DNA of 64,000 bases from assembly GCA_964036275.1 (NCBI GenBank), contig OZ038439.1, positions 6,216,169-6,280,168 on the forward strand, given 5' to 3'. The notes beneath the pieces are model-generated. The model did not search any database, was not told the DNA's origin, and worked only from the letters and a program-made list of their open reading frames with translations. The translations under genes were made by a program, and so were the position numbers. Shown piece after piece: positions 34,469 to 45,934 of the stretch (positions are counted from its first letter, which is position 1; each line of letters opens with the position of its first letter). The stretch is from Litoditis marina (taxonomy: Eukaryota > Nematoda > Chromadorea > Rhabditida > Rhabditidae).

Positions 34469-37400
34469 TTATTTCCTCTCTCTGAACAGTTCTGTCATTT
34501 TCTCTAGATTCTCTTCAATCCACTCCACTCTATGCTCTCCCTCTTCTAGTTGTTCTTCGAACACAGCAAATTTCATTGCATTTGGAGCAGTTTCGCGGAA
34601 ATTTCTCAGCTGAAAAATATATTAAAATAAGTTTAATTTAGTTCTAACAGTTTGATCAGTCCCTAGAAAGTTTCAACGTAAATCCCAAATCTACAGCTTT
34701 GATCTTTCTGTGTGTTTTTCAGTAAAATTCGATCTACTGTTGTGTATTAAAACTACAAGTAAGATGTTTGTTTACAACTGTAAAATACCACCATTGCGCA
34801 TCATACATTATGCTTCTAGTATGTTTTCAGTATTTTAATCACCTGATTCAATTCTTGTCGAGTTCGAATTCCATTCGTACAAGATTGGATGATTTTCGTA
34901 ATGGTAATATGGTTCGAGTTGAAACTGGAATGCGAATAGATTTCTGAGAACACTGCATGGGTCATAGTCAAATTTCATTTCCATTCTTCAGTCTCGGTTT
35001 TCATCTGTGCTTTTTCAATGAGATTGGGCATCGTGCAAATTAAATTTCAGAAGAAAGTTTCGCTGAGACCACACATGTTGTTTGAGGTGTTTTGCTAGGA
35101 GTGGGGAGGGTGAACAACCTTCTACCGAAACTACTGCTCGTTCGAAACCTCGAACACGATGAAAACTGACTGGAATAATAATTGGCTCACCGCCAAAGTC
35201 GCAGTCCAAATAATCGTTCCTAACGTCACCAATAAAAGAAGTACTTGTCTTGTAGTTCTCTGAATCGGCCTTTTCTAAGGCTCCAAAACCAAAAGGCAGA
35301 TGAAACCACACCTTTTATATATTTCTTCCCATCTCGAAATCAAAAAGTTGAATATGAGTTCCTTTCCCACAGTGCCTCTGGAGACTTCGTCGAACGTTGT
35401 TCGAACGTCTTGGAATCGAATTATGTTCGATTCGCGATCCATTGCAGTAGTTAACAAACTGAAAGCAAAGCAAAGTAAATTTAACAATCTAATGAGAAAT
35501 TGTGCACTATGTGGTTGCACGTTTCTGAATTCTACTCTGTTTAACATGTTTCACGTGACAATGCAATTGACTAACAGTATATTGGTGTTGAGAAATTTAA
35601 CGAGTTCTCCGTTGACTTCAAACGGCTTGTTTTTGTAGCGAAAACTCAGCATTGAAATCGCCTTTCTACAGTTTCACACAGTTTCAAGATTTTCTTTCGA
35701 ACATTTGGGTTTTTACAACAACATTTGCTTTGTTTGATTTGAAACGAACTTTTTCACATTTCAAAGTTGAAAAACTGTTAATCAAATGTGAAAGTTTGAA
35801 TCTGATGGAATGAATGTGCGACAAACGCATCAACATGCTCAGAAAATCTCACGTTTTCAGAGTGGTTGGGTCCGGGCTACACGTCAAAGCTTTGAGAAGT
35901 CGAATCCGCTCCACTTGCACGTTCTCATTTCGATAAAAGTTCATCATCTGAAGGAAGTTTTCTTATCATAAGTTCTTTGAACGTATAAAACGTTTTACAG
36001 GAAAATTGTACCTGATTGAAAATGACTTGGTCTCCATTTTTGACAGCTTCACAGTAGACAAATCGACGCAGTGAGGGAGTCACACTGAAATTCAACACAA
36101 ATACAGAAATATTCAATACAAATTGAATTGTTTATTACTTTGTCAACTTTGTTTTATTTCAGTTAATTTTTATTCTGAGATCAAACTGTTTAAAGCAATA
36201 ACAGACACCGCATACTTACAGTGCAGTAATTGCTTGCCGTTGACGTACACTAACCTGATACACTCACTCGTCCTAGAGCTGTTCTGACATTTAGATTCCA
36301 CTTCGTCTTGAAATAAACGCGCAGTTTTTGCTCCACATCCATTCGAACCCTCTCGACAAGTTTGTTTGAAATTATTCTCTTTTACAACTCTGGAAATAAT
36401 GAAGATATGAGTTACTGGGAAATAATCACTACGATATATATCGAATGAATTCAATGATTTTTTTATTTATTGATTTTTCTAAATTTCTGCAGATACCTTA
36501 TTTGAACACTTTCAACACCCTCTCAAACATTAAACCTTTTCCACTTAATTTTGTGGATTCAAAGCTCAAAGGGGGTACGGAATCCAAGACGGAGGACAAA
36601 CTTTAGAATATTTAGGGGGTGCCAAATTTACAAATGTTTGTTATTTGCCGGAATCGAACCTGCGAGCAAAAGCTTCGTAGCATAGAGCTAAGCTAACCAC
36701 TGTGCTACTAGAGCACTTAGCCGATAACCTTTCGAATTGAAGACGTGTGCCCGTACACAGTGAAAATTGAGATATACAGTACCCACCCGTATTTCCGTTG
36801 TCGACGACTATTCACCTCGCTCAAGAACTCACGTTTGGTACATATCAGTAGTTAAATCTTCCTGTTGGCCAGAAAAGGCAACACTATCTCTAGGAAATGA
36901 TGACAGTATGTAATCCTGGCGAAATAAGCAAAATTCAAATTAAACCACTTATACACTACTATTACAAAAAAAGTGTTGAGGTGCTATCTGAATCGAGTTT
37001 GCATCCAAATTAAGATAACTGTTTTAGCCTGAAATGAAGTGACGTGTGAGCCATGGTCTAAAACCATAAAATACGAAACATACCTTCACAACTTTTGACT
37101 CCGGCTCATTTCCAAAATAGGATTCTATTATGGCCAGTCCTTTCCGAATTGTCTCCAACACGATATAATCCTGAAAACAAACAGAATAGAACTTAGAACT
37201 TGATGGAAATTCCGATATTGAAACACTGACACACAGAAAATTCGATATAAATGACAAAATTCGTGGAACGTCTAAACTTTAGCGGAGTTATACTACAAGA
37301 GAAAAACTGAGGACAAAGACAATTTCTCGGTTTCTTTAACTTTGTCTCAGCGTGCCCTGATATTTGTTGGTTGATCTTAAATAAAAAAAACTACCGTCTC

Positions 37401-40400
37401 TTGCTTTCTATATTCAAGTAGATCGAATAGTAGTTCATATTTCATTTGGCCTATCTCGACCATCGCAAATGCATCGGAAATAATGGCGTGGCGAGTAGCT
37501 ACTTCGTAAACCTGGAATAAAACAATCCTGAGAGCTTGGAATCGAACAAAAACTTGAAATTGAAAATTTCCTCATATTGAAATTGGGCTTCGAACACATA
37601 TTACCTTTATTCTGAAATAGAAAGAAACAAAAATCAATCTCGTGCCTATCATTCATCGATTTAAAGTGTGAGTTTACATTGCCTTAAAACACGCGCTTTA
37701 TTCTATGTTCATTATTGATTCTTATCCCCATTTTGTCTGAATCTTAAACACGATAGTACATTATAATCTTTCAATAGCTGTGCGAATATCATTTTCCATT
37801 CTGTATCGTCGTAATTTTGACGAACGAAGGCCTTGGCGCCCGCGTTGAGAACGATAGGACCATAGTTGGATGAGATTAGAAGAGGTTCGTCTGAAACACA
37901 AATTTCAAACGATTCAACCAAACTCTCGAAAAACTGATGTTTCTACAATTGTTATTTTTCCAGAGTCAATCGAACTATTCAATCCATTTGTAGCATTCTA
38001 TAATAAAGGGACTTTTTGAGATCAAATTCATTATCAAAGATATCATACACAGGTACTTTGTGATAATAAGTCGAATACCCATGACTCAAATTTGGTACCA
38101 AGATAAGTCAAAAAGTTCTTTAGTCATTTTTAGCATTTTAGAGCAACTATACAACGTTCAAAAGTATTGAATGAGGTATTTTAAGGGTACCTCTTTTCAT
38201 CCAGACCATTCGGGGTTTTGACGATCCTGCCTGATACCACACGGGCACATCCCATTTGAACCTAAATTATTCGACCATACTATTCACCACTTGGTTCTAC
38301 ATTATATCATGATAATAATAATCTTTTCACGGCAACTATTTCAGCCGTGTATTGTTTCATTGAGAGAATTACATAATCACACACAAATCACATATTAACC
38401 GTAGGAGAACTGTCCGTAGAGAGGGTGGAGATAGGCATGGGTGAGCTTTGTTATAGTCTGTTTCACGGATCGATAACTTCCTACAGTAATCTTTCGATTA
38501 TACAACCGCATTTATCTGACCAACGAACAGACTCTTAGATTTACTGTTTTCTATGCCTGTAGTAAGTAGCCAATGTGGTAAATGACATCACAAAATTTAA
38601 ACTATTTACAATACTTGCAGTATATGCGAAAAGTACTTGAAAGATTTACAATCTTACTGTGGAGGGCTATTCTTGAGTGAAACAGACTATACCAGCTCAT
38701 GCGGTCCGCCAGACAGATACCGTGGCGAGCGGGGATCGAACCCGGGTCTGGGGAGCGACAGCCGAACGCTAACCACTTGACCACTCGGCATATCAGAAAA
38801 CTTTGATGTGCAGCAGTGATAGACTTACTTGGATGATTCATTCGTTTCTAACATTCATCGTTCGAGATTTGTATCTAATCCATCCTAAACCTACACAACA
38901 CGTAGTTTTTTTATCCAAAACTGACCCGAATTCCGGATTCGCGTATTTCTCCTCTTCCTTTGCATTTGGATTCACTTTGTATCTGGTCTGAGTTACCTCA
39001 ACAGTGGTCGAATTCAGTCGATTTAGGGTCAAATAAGGGAATCCTAACTGAAAAACGGAACAAAATGAATGGAAACTTTTGAATTGCGCACGCTACATTT
39101 CAACAGTGGTTTGTCAATGGCAAATTGGTCAATGGCAAATTGGTCACATTTTCACCATTTTGATTTCGTGCTCATTATTTAGATCTAACAGGTTTCCGTA
39201 CATTTGACCACGCATCTCATTAGAGCGCAACTTCTGTACAACCTTGAATATTGCGATCTAACCCTACGCACTAAGCACAGAACAATTATAAGCTTGTGAA
39301 ACACCTGAGTACAAATGCTAGAACATCCCGGCTCTTTCATCCCAACCTGCGTCTCTCGTTATAGTGCACTATTTCGTAAATCTTTTATCCCGGCGGGAAG
39401 TTGGAGCAGAGAAATAGCGTATATTTGAAGAGACGCAGGTTGGGATGAGAAGGCCGGGATGTTCATGAATACGGCCACTGGATACTACTCTATTCAATGA
39501 ATTGTCTGTGTCCCTTTTCTTTTGCAGTAACCTACATGCTAGTAACCACAACAATTGAATTCAATTATACTCAAGAAAAAAACCTTTTGCCAAGTACCTG
39601 GGTGGCTTTTCATAGCTTCTTCTATGAAGAAACTTTTCGTTACCCCTTTGTCTTTAAATATTTACCTGTGTTGTCCATTGCAGGGCGAAATGAGTGATGT
39701 TGACCCCTTCCTCCTCTTTTTTCATCTCGTCTCCCAAAACGCGCCACAAATCAACGGAACGCGCGCTTTCGTACGAATACTGCGATAGATAGTTCTGTAA
39801 AAAAATTATTTGTTGCTGTTCACAAAATTCATTTGTTGGTTTTTCTTTCAGAATAGCAAAGTAACAGTTCAATGAAATCTATTGAATGAAAATAAAAACC
39901 CCGAATCATTTTTCGTTCCCGGATTCTGTATGCATTTTCAACTTGTGGAGAGTTTTTGAAATTGAGATAACCCAACCAGTTTTCGATATTAATCTTATAT
40001 TACTTACATTCAGTCCTTTATTGAAACGGCGCTCTCCCATGACATTACGAATCATTCGTATAACTGATGCACCCTGAAACGGTATCATTAGTCAGTTGTT
40101 TGAGTATCATCAGAACTTCAGGATGGTGAACTTATGAGCGTGTGCTGCTGAATGATGAAAGAAATCTGACTAAAAAAAACGAAGGTCATCAGTTTCGATC
40201 CATTAAAAGGGGCAAACTGTTAACATTTATTGATTTCTTCTCTTCTTTCTCGGATTCAAAAAAACTGTGGGAAACTCCCATATTTTGGTGATGATTTGAT
40301 AAGTGTACAGAAGTATTTAGCAAAGCGTTTCAACTTCAAATTTTGGAAGGAGCCACGGAAAAGTGACAATGGTATCACCTTTTTGTAAGCGATGACGTCA

Positions 40401-43400
40401 TAAATTTCGTTGATTTGACTTGCTTTTTCGACTTTTACTGACAATGGATGACTGGAAGACTTGTCGTCTGTCAGGAGAGCCACATCAAGAATTCCATTCA
40501 AGAAGACATCTGACTGAAAAGAAAGCTTCACAAGAAAGTTTGAGTTATACAAAAACTGAATCAGAAAAATTGCCACATACACACTCTCAGTCTTGAATGA
40601 ATGAAGTACTAGTCGCGTAAGAATACTCTGGAAAGTGAGCTATAAGCGATTGTTCTCAATTTTGAGTACTATGTATACTAACATTCATTAAATGTTAAGT
40701 GAACCTACCATTCTGAACTCGTTATCACTGATGAAGTCCGCACCGATGTGTTCTACATACGTGGCGAATCCCTCATTCAACCAGACATCCGTCCACCACT
40801 CGTTGGTAACCAGGTTACCGAACCACTGCAACATTGGAGAACAATATTTTCGTGATTGTCATTTCTCAGTTGACTCGCGTTGTAGAGCGTTTCTACTGGT
40901 TTCACACCACGCAATTCAAAACACGCTTAGTGTGAGTCAAGAACGCGAACTCATTAATTGGAGAATAAAATGAGTTTCTCTAACCTTAAAAAAAACCCTA
41001 CATTTCAATTTATTCTTCTATTAGAAAAAATATATACTTTTCGAGATTTTCCACTAACCTGATGTGCCAGTTCGTGTGCAATTATTCGAGCGATACTTCT
41101 TTTCTCGAGAGGAGTTGAGAGGTTTGGGTCGTACAAAAGAGCGGTTTCCCTGCAATGGAGGCAGTTTAGCGAAACAAAGAAAAGTTAGATTCGTTCTCTT
41201 TATCCAACTTTTTTATTTCCCCCGTTTATCTCGTTTTCTACCTCTCGTTTCTCCTTTTCTCTCGTTCTCTCTTTGTCTAACAAACCTATACGTGATGAGA
41301 CCCCAATTTTCCATAGCACCGAATGCAAAATCAGGAACTGCCACCATGTCTGAAATTACTACTAATAAAAGTCGGGGTATTCTATTCATAGGGATTAAGG
41401 TTTGCTTGGACTTTCCAAGTCCAAAGTACATCTTCAAATTTGAAGCTCAAATTTATCAGCGAGGTTATTTGTTGGTGTTTCAACCATTTGTTTGGTAGCA
41501 CCATTCGCGTTTCGGAAAGTCAACAAAAACATTCTGGATTCAATAAAACTTGTAAAACGACAGAACAGACAGTTAAGTGGAGAGAACGAAGTGAAATTGT
41601 CTGAACTTTATATCCATTCTCATCACCTTGTTTTTCTAGAGGAAAGGGTATTCTGAAGTATTTTTCGTAGTATTCCAAGCACTTGACCCCTGCTTCTAGG
41701 GCGTATTTCGTCCGTCCAATTGCTTCGGGGCGGGCCCAGATGCGGAACTAGAATGGAAATTACAATCGTTCTTTCTTCAGCCACATTTATACTTTTCAGT
41801 TATAGTTGCGGTCAATCCTACTGAGACTTGGCTGCGAGCCAATGAATATTCCAGGTTGTTTTCACCACTTTCGAGTTTTTCAAAATACTGCAAATTGTTG
41901 TTAGCTGTTGTTCAGTTTCATACAAACAAGATAACGAAACATGTTTCTATAATACTCATGTTTTCTCTTAGATATTGACATCCGAGAATCTTGGCCCGAT
42001 GCCAACGGGTCTCAGTGCCAATGAAACGAACTATACTGTTCGTGATTTTTGCCACGTTTCCAGATGTAACTGAACCTGGAAACTCAATCAATAATAAATA
42101 AATTATATAAATACTTGTTTCTGAAAATTTATGCAAACAAGTCTTCCTGCTGAGCTCGTTGTTTGATCCCGACTTGAGTTTATACTCAAATCCACACTTC
42201 TTGTGTGGCTCTGAAAACTAGATCCCAGATGTTAGTATTTTCGCCTTCTGACCCATTCACGCGAACCTTTGTTTGTAACTTACAATACAAAGTGGTTCAC
42301 TATCCTATATTTGAGAAAATAATATTTACCCGAACTCCGGAAGCTGTTGTTTTTTCGACGAACTCGAACTGTGACACGAAAATCGCCACGAGATAGGAGG
42401 ACATTCGGGGAGTTTCTTTGAATTCTGTCGAAACAAAACCGTCTTCTAGTCTAAAAATGGAGACAAAAGTAAAGACAGGAAATAGAATAGAATAGAATAG
42501 AATAGAATGTTTATTTGTGATTGAACACATGTCTTTCCACATTTATGTGGCACTTCAATTACGAGAAAATGGAGACATGGAAGATAATAAGATGAAGAGT
42601 ATAACTTACTAATTAGAGAAATGCCGTTGGATCTTAAAGTAATCGTTTTCGTGAAGTCTGTACATTATTCCTATTTGAGAGCAAAGTTTTTGGTTCCATA
42701 TAATGTATGGGAATATGGAATATGGGACATCCCCTTTTCAAAATCGTAATAGCCGTTATCTTTCTGGACCGTGTAAACCGTTTAAACTCACTGTTGAGTT
42801 CTGATCTCAATACCATTTGATATAGCAGTTGTATCTGCCGGATGTACTACAGTAATCTTCCATATTGCCTTGTATTCCGGTTCATCCATGCAGGGCGCCA
42901 TTTGGCGGGCGTCGATTGGCGCAAATTGGGTGACAGCGGCTATTCTGGAGGTTTTATAATTGTTTCTGTAAGCTCTGTGACATATTTACGGATAGTACGT
43001 GGAATCCCGTGAAATTGCCACGTAATTTCGAAACGTAACATTTCCTGATGATTTTTATCTCGTATACTCGGCCCTACATCAATACGACAGTTCAACATTG
43101 ATCATTAACAGTTTCTACTGCCATAAAAATTGTTTTCAGTCATTTTCTCGTCAACAAGTGGTTACAGTCTTATTATCTATACTTTACAGTATACAGTACC
43201 TATCTTCGCCGCCAACAGTGTACTTTGATTGATAGAACCCTCCCAGATTTGAGTTGATTGGTCCGGAATATTTCATCTGAATTATAATATGTAGCAGAGT
43301 TTCTTTCTACATAAAACTTCTGGCGATTAGAAAAGAAGTTTGGAACTTGTATCGAAGTGGAAAATCTTTGAGAGACATGTGTAAATCTTACTTACCTGTA

Positions 43401-44677
43401 GTAAAACTTTTGATCCAGATTCACAAACTTTACAAAGTTTTAGAACAACTTTTTCTTGCTCGGGAAGCATTGTTAAATCGATCAATTTCAAATTTTGTCC
43501 ATCCTGCAAAAATGTCTTATTTCTGATGAAAATATGAAATTGATTGCATGGAAAACCGATTTCATTGATTTGAATTGTATTGTCTATTTTTTCGAAATCT
43601 TAAAACCAATCAACTAGCAAAATCAATCCGTATTTATATGTTGCCTAAATTTTAATTATTGTTGTTCGGTTAAACTATGGTCTGTCGGCAGTTTTACAGT
43701 TAGCTGTATCTCATTTCTCACATTATATTATAGCGCGCAATCAGCTGTTATCTGCCGCGCGCCTCAATGGTGCAACCCGTACTAGATACGGCGCACCGCC
43801 GGACGCCGCCCGCCCTCTCTTTTCATTTCTAAGCTGTGATGACAAAACTTAGGACACCTTTGGAGGGCAACGCCCGCTGAAAGGAAAACTGATTAGCCTT
43901 ACTGAGCTTGTTTTTGGAAAAACGTTTATACAAAATGTGCTAATTTCTTGTTTTGAGAATGAAGAGGTCACATTTTAATGTTTTACTACGTAAATCTCTA
44001 TATTGTAGGGTTATTTTCTTAGTGCAAATAAAATGATTGCTTTCAAAACTTTTTCAAAACTAACCAAGGCAATTGAAATACTTTCTCGATCAATTTCAAG
44101 GTTTTTCACGTGCAAAACCAACACATCAGATGGTGAAACGACATCGAACTCTATTTTTATCTGGAAAACTATTATTTGCAGAAAGAAATGGCTAAGGTTA
44201 GTTGATAATTTAAAAAAGAAAATCTTAAAACTGCTTGCTATCAATGAAAGATGTGTTAACTTACTTTCCCCTCGAACGTCAGATTTTTGTCGGCTGCAAA
44301 CTTGGCAGTTCCCGGTAGAAATGTTTGGATGGCCAAATCATAAGATACTGAAATTGGGTTGAATTATGTAAAAAAGGATATTAACTCTGTTGTCGTTTTA
44401 ATCGAACGTAGAAAAAATCTGCAATTAACACAGTAAACGATCGATATAAAGCTAATACCTGGCTTGAAATGTCTGGGTAACCGCAGTTCATTTTGTTCGG
44501 ACTCTGATGAAACATTGCTACGAGCTTCGCTGAAAATTATGTAATATGAATGCTGATATCTAAAAATATATACTTTAAGTAACTCTGTGGTTAAACTCCT
44601 CTCTTCTAACACAAACCGTCAACTCACGTTATTTGTGCAGACGCGAGAAATATGAGAAGGAAAAATAACTTCTTCAT
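34469..44677 (-). CDS. M1 family metallo-aminopeptidase, paralogue B, 27 exons, 921 aa
   Basis: Same role and domain order as paralogue A. Exons: 44677-44628, 44529-44459, 44347-44265, 44160-44065, 43503-43396, 43276-43200, 42944-42792, 42450-42330, 41747-41627, 41349-41286, 41149-41059, 40825-40709, 40513-40379, 40073-40008, 39794-39666, 39047-38926, 38261-38191, 37890-37760, 37511-37395, 37170-37084, 36915-36833, 36389-36255, 36084-36012, 35947-35853, 35458-35312, 34924-34843, 34609-34469. All 27 exons align one to one with paralogue A; only exons 1, 2, 6 and 21 differ in length. The signal peptide is [27 protein letters not shown] (about 340-344), WLNEGFA with E363 and the catalytic Tyr in IAYKKGAS are intact. 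Nearly identical exons 7, 9 and 10 contrast with diverged exons 4-5. An upstream exon at 45112-45281 offers a membrane-anchored form. Confidence 0.93.
36637..36832 (-). mobile_element. SINE-like repeat with tRNA-type boxes, family 1
   Basis: The reverse strand carries TACTGTATATCTCA, GTGCTCTAGTAGCACAGTGG, TTAGC and GCAGGTTCGATTCC in the same order as 604-775. It lies in the intron between exons 21 and 22 of aminopeptidase B, directly beside exon 21. Confidence 0.62.
38395..38790 (-). mobile_element. SINE-like repeat, family 2, interrupted by a MITE
   Basis: The reverse strand starts with a tRNA-like head: TGGTCAAGTGGTTAGCG (A box) and GGGTTCGATCCC (B box). It continues with CGGTATC...GGCGGACCGCATGAGCTGG. 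After the nested element it resumes with GCTCACCCATGCCTA...CACCC.CTCTACGG. The same order, uninterrupted, is at 59580-59765. The acceptor stem does not pair, so it is not a functional tRNA gene. It lies in the intron between exons 16 and 17 of aminopeptidase B. Confidence 0.7.
38452..38691. mobile_element. TA-flanked MITE nested in the SINE
   Basis: TATAGTCTGTTTCAC at 38452-38466 is exactly inverted as GTGAAACAGACTATA at 38677-38691. Comparison with the uninterrupted copy at 59.6 kb shows that it split the SINE at a TA, as Tc1/mariner-type elements do. Non-coding. Confidence 0.75.
39318..39467. mobile_element. Foldback MITE, copy in paralogue B
   Basis: CATCCCGGC...TCATCCCAACCTGCGTCTC pairs with GAGACGCAGGTTGGGATGA...GCCGGGATG. 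Related to 25609-25759 but in a different intron (between exons 15 and 16), so it arrived independently of the gene duplication. Confidence 0.72.
42480..42572 (-). mobile_element. Retroposon-like repeat with (ATTCT)n tail, copy 2
   Basis: Reverse complement of the 15325-15413 element, ending in about six ATTCT units. It lies in an intron of aminopeptidase B, between exons 7 and 8. Confidence 0.55.
43742..43922 (+). repeat. 180-bp dispersed repeat, copy 2
   Basis: Nearly identical to 31969-32150 and in the equivalent intron (between exons 4 and 5) of the other aminopeptidase gene. Confidence 0.85.
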
Positions 44678-44960
44678 GTGGATAGATAGAAGATAAACGC
44701 GTTCGAAAGCGTGGTTTTTATATTTATTGGGAAACATTCACAGAACCAAAACTACATTTCAAGTGTATTTTTGTTCTTCGATGAATATATTATTGACATG
44801 AATTAATTTGCGAACTAGCAGCTATGTTCGCTTCAACGATTAACTGCCGCTCTCAATCTCTTTGGGAAGAATTTCATCGGTATTGATTCTGGTGGAAAAT
44901 CAATCTCTACTCAAATTTTTGTTGTTAAAAAGGCCAATTATACAAATCAAAATAACAAAA

Positions 44961-45154
44961 CCTGTACAACGAATGAATGAAAACTGTACAACTTTGAAAA
45001 CTGCTCTACCTGACATTTTGTGAAGTAGGGGTGAAAATCCAAGCAAAGACGGCTAACCAAGAACTGTACAACGAATGAATGAAAACTGTACAACTTTTAA
45101 AACTGCTCTACCTGACATTTTGTGAAGTAGGGGTGAAAATCCAAGCAAAAACAG
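44961..45154. repeat. Tandem duplication of about 100 bases
   Basis: CTGTACAACGAATGAATGAA, CTGCTCTACCTGACATTTTG and AGTAGGGGTGAAAATCCAAG occur twice in direct order with very few differences. The right copy includes the donor end of the alternative exon 45112-45281. Confidence 0.85.
45010..45052 (-). pseudogene. Partial duplicate of the membrane-anchor exon
   Basis: The reverse strand repeats the exon end VFAWIFTPTSQNV with its own GTAGAG donor and a possible TTGGTTAG acceptor. Its entry phase (1) does not fit the preceding exon, so it is probably a by-product of the tandem duplication. Confidence 0.5.
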
Positions 45155-45281
45155 CTCCAATGATGGAAGCACACAAAATGCCGAGAAGAACTTTCCAGAC
45201 TTCAAATCTACGACCATCATTTTTCACTTCAGAACATGGTTCCAATTGAAAAGAGGCACGGTGGTAGCCATTCACCGTCAT
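45112..45281 (-). CDS. Alternative first exon of aminopeptidase B (type II membrane anchor)
   Basis: An ATG at 45281 opens 56 codons: a polar start of about 30 residues, then a strong membrane segment (VWKVLLGILCASIIGAVFAW), then a short linker before a GTAGAG donor after 45112. The exon leaves phase 2, as does the signal-peptide exon 44677-44628, so both can join exon 2 at 44529 in frame. The topology (short cytosolic tail, one anchor, catalytic domain outside) is the common form for M1 aminopeptidases. Use of two promoters, giving membrane-bound and secreted forms, is inferred. It could also be the sole true start, with 44628-44677 unused. Confidence 0.68.
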
Positions 45282-45934
45282 CTACTGAATATACAAGGAG
45301 TGAATTGAATGATCACGTACATTTCGCATTCTAATGAGGAATCGTGAACTTCATTGCACGTTTTGAATCCAGAACAATCAGTTTTAGCATTTCAAATTAA
45401 AACTCTATTTACAATAGCTCAGTATGCATAGAACAAGGAATAAGTTAGAAGAATGGATGAAAGTGATAAAATTACAAGGAAACAATGACTTCCGCACGAA
45501 ACACTCGAAAACCGGTTTCTCGCTCGGATTTCACGACTTATCATAACGAATTCCATCATCAATCATCACTAGTGGGAACGAAATTGAAAATTCACACCTC
45601 AACAAAGTTTCACGTGATCGAAAAAAACTTTTTGTATAAATGTGTAGATTTAGTGTGAGCTCTGAGAACCATATATTTCTCTGTATGCTAGAGTTGATAG
45701 TTGATAATCATAAATCTTTGTTTTTGCTTGAAAACATAGTGTATAATTAAGTCTCCCCAATTCACGACTTGACTCGAAAAATGATTTCTAGAGTAGAGTT
45801 GAGTGCTGAAACGCTGCCTTTTCAAGCAGTTCAGTGAAATGTTTAATAATGATTCATACTTCAGAGAGAAAAAAACATGTCGGAACAATTTTTTAAGAGA
45901 GCCAGATATTTATTTGAATATTTCGACACAATTT
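45282..45934. other. Spacer between the MSP-domain gene and aminopeptidase B
   Basis: About 650 bases with no coding exon and no repeat recognised. Presumed promoter of the aminopeptidase B membrane form. Confidence 0.45.

Noticed and set aside
38720..38790. tRNA gene on the - strand
   Set aside because: A and B boxes are present but the acceptor stem does not pair and the body continues as a repeat shared with 59.6 kb.
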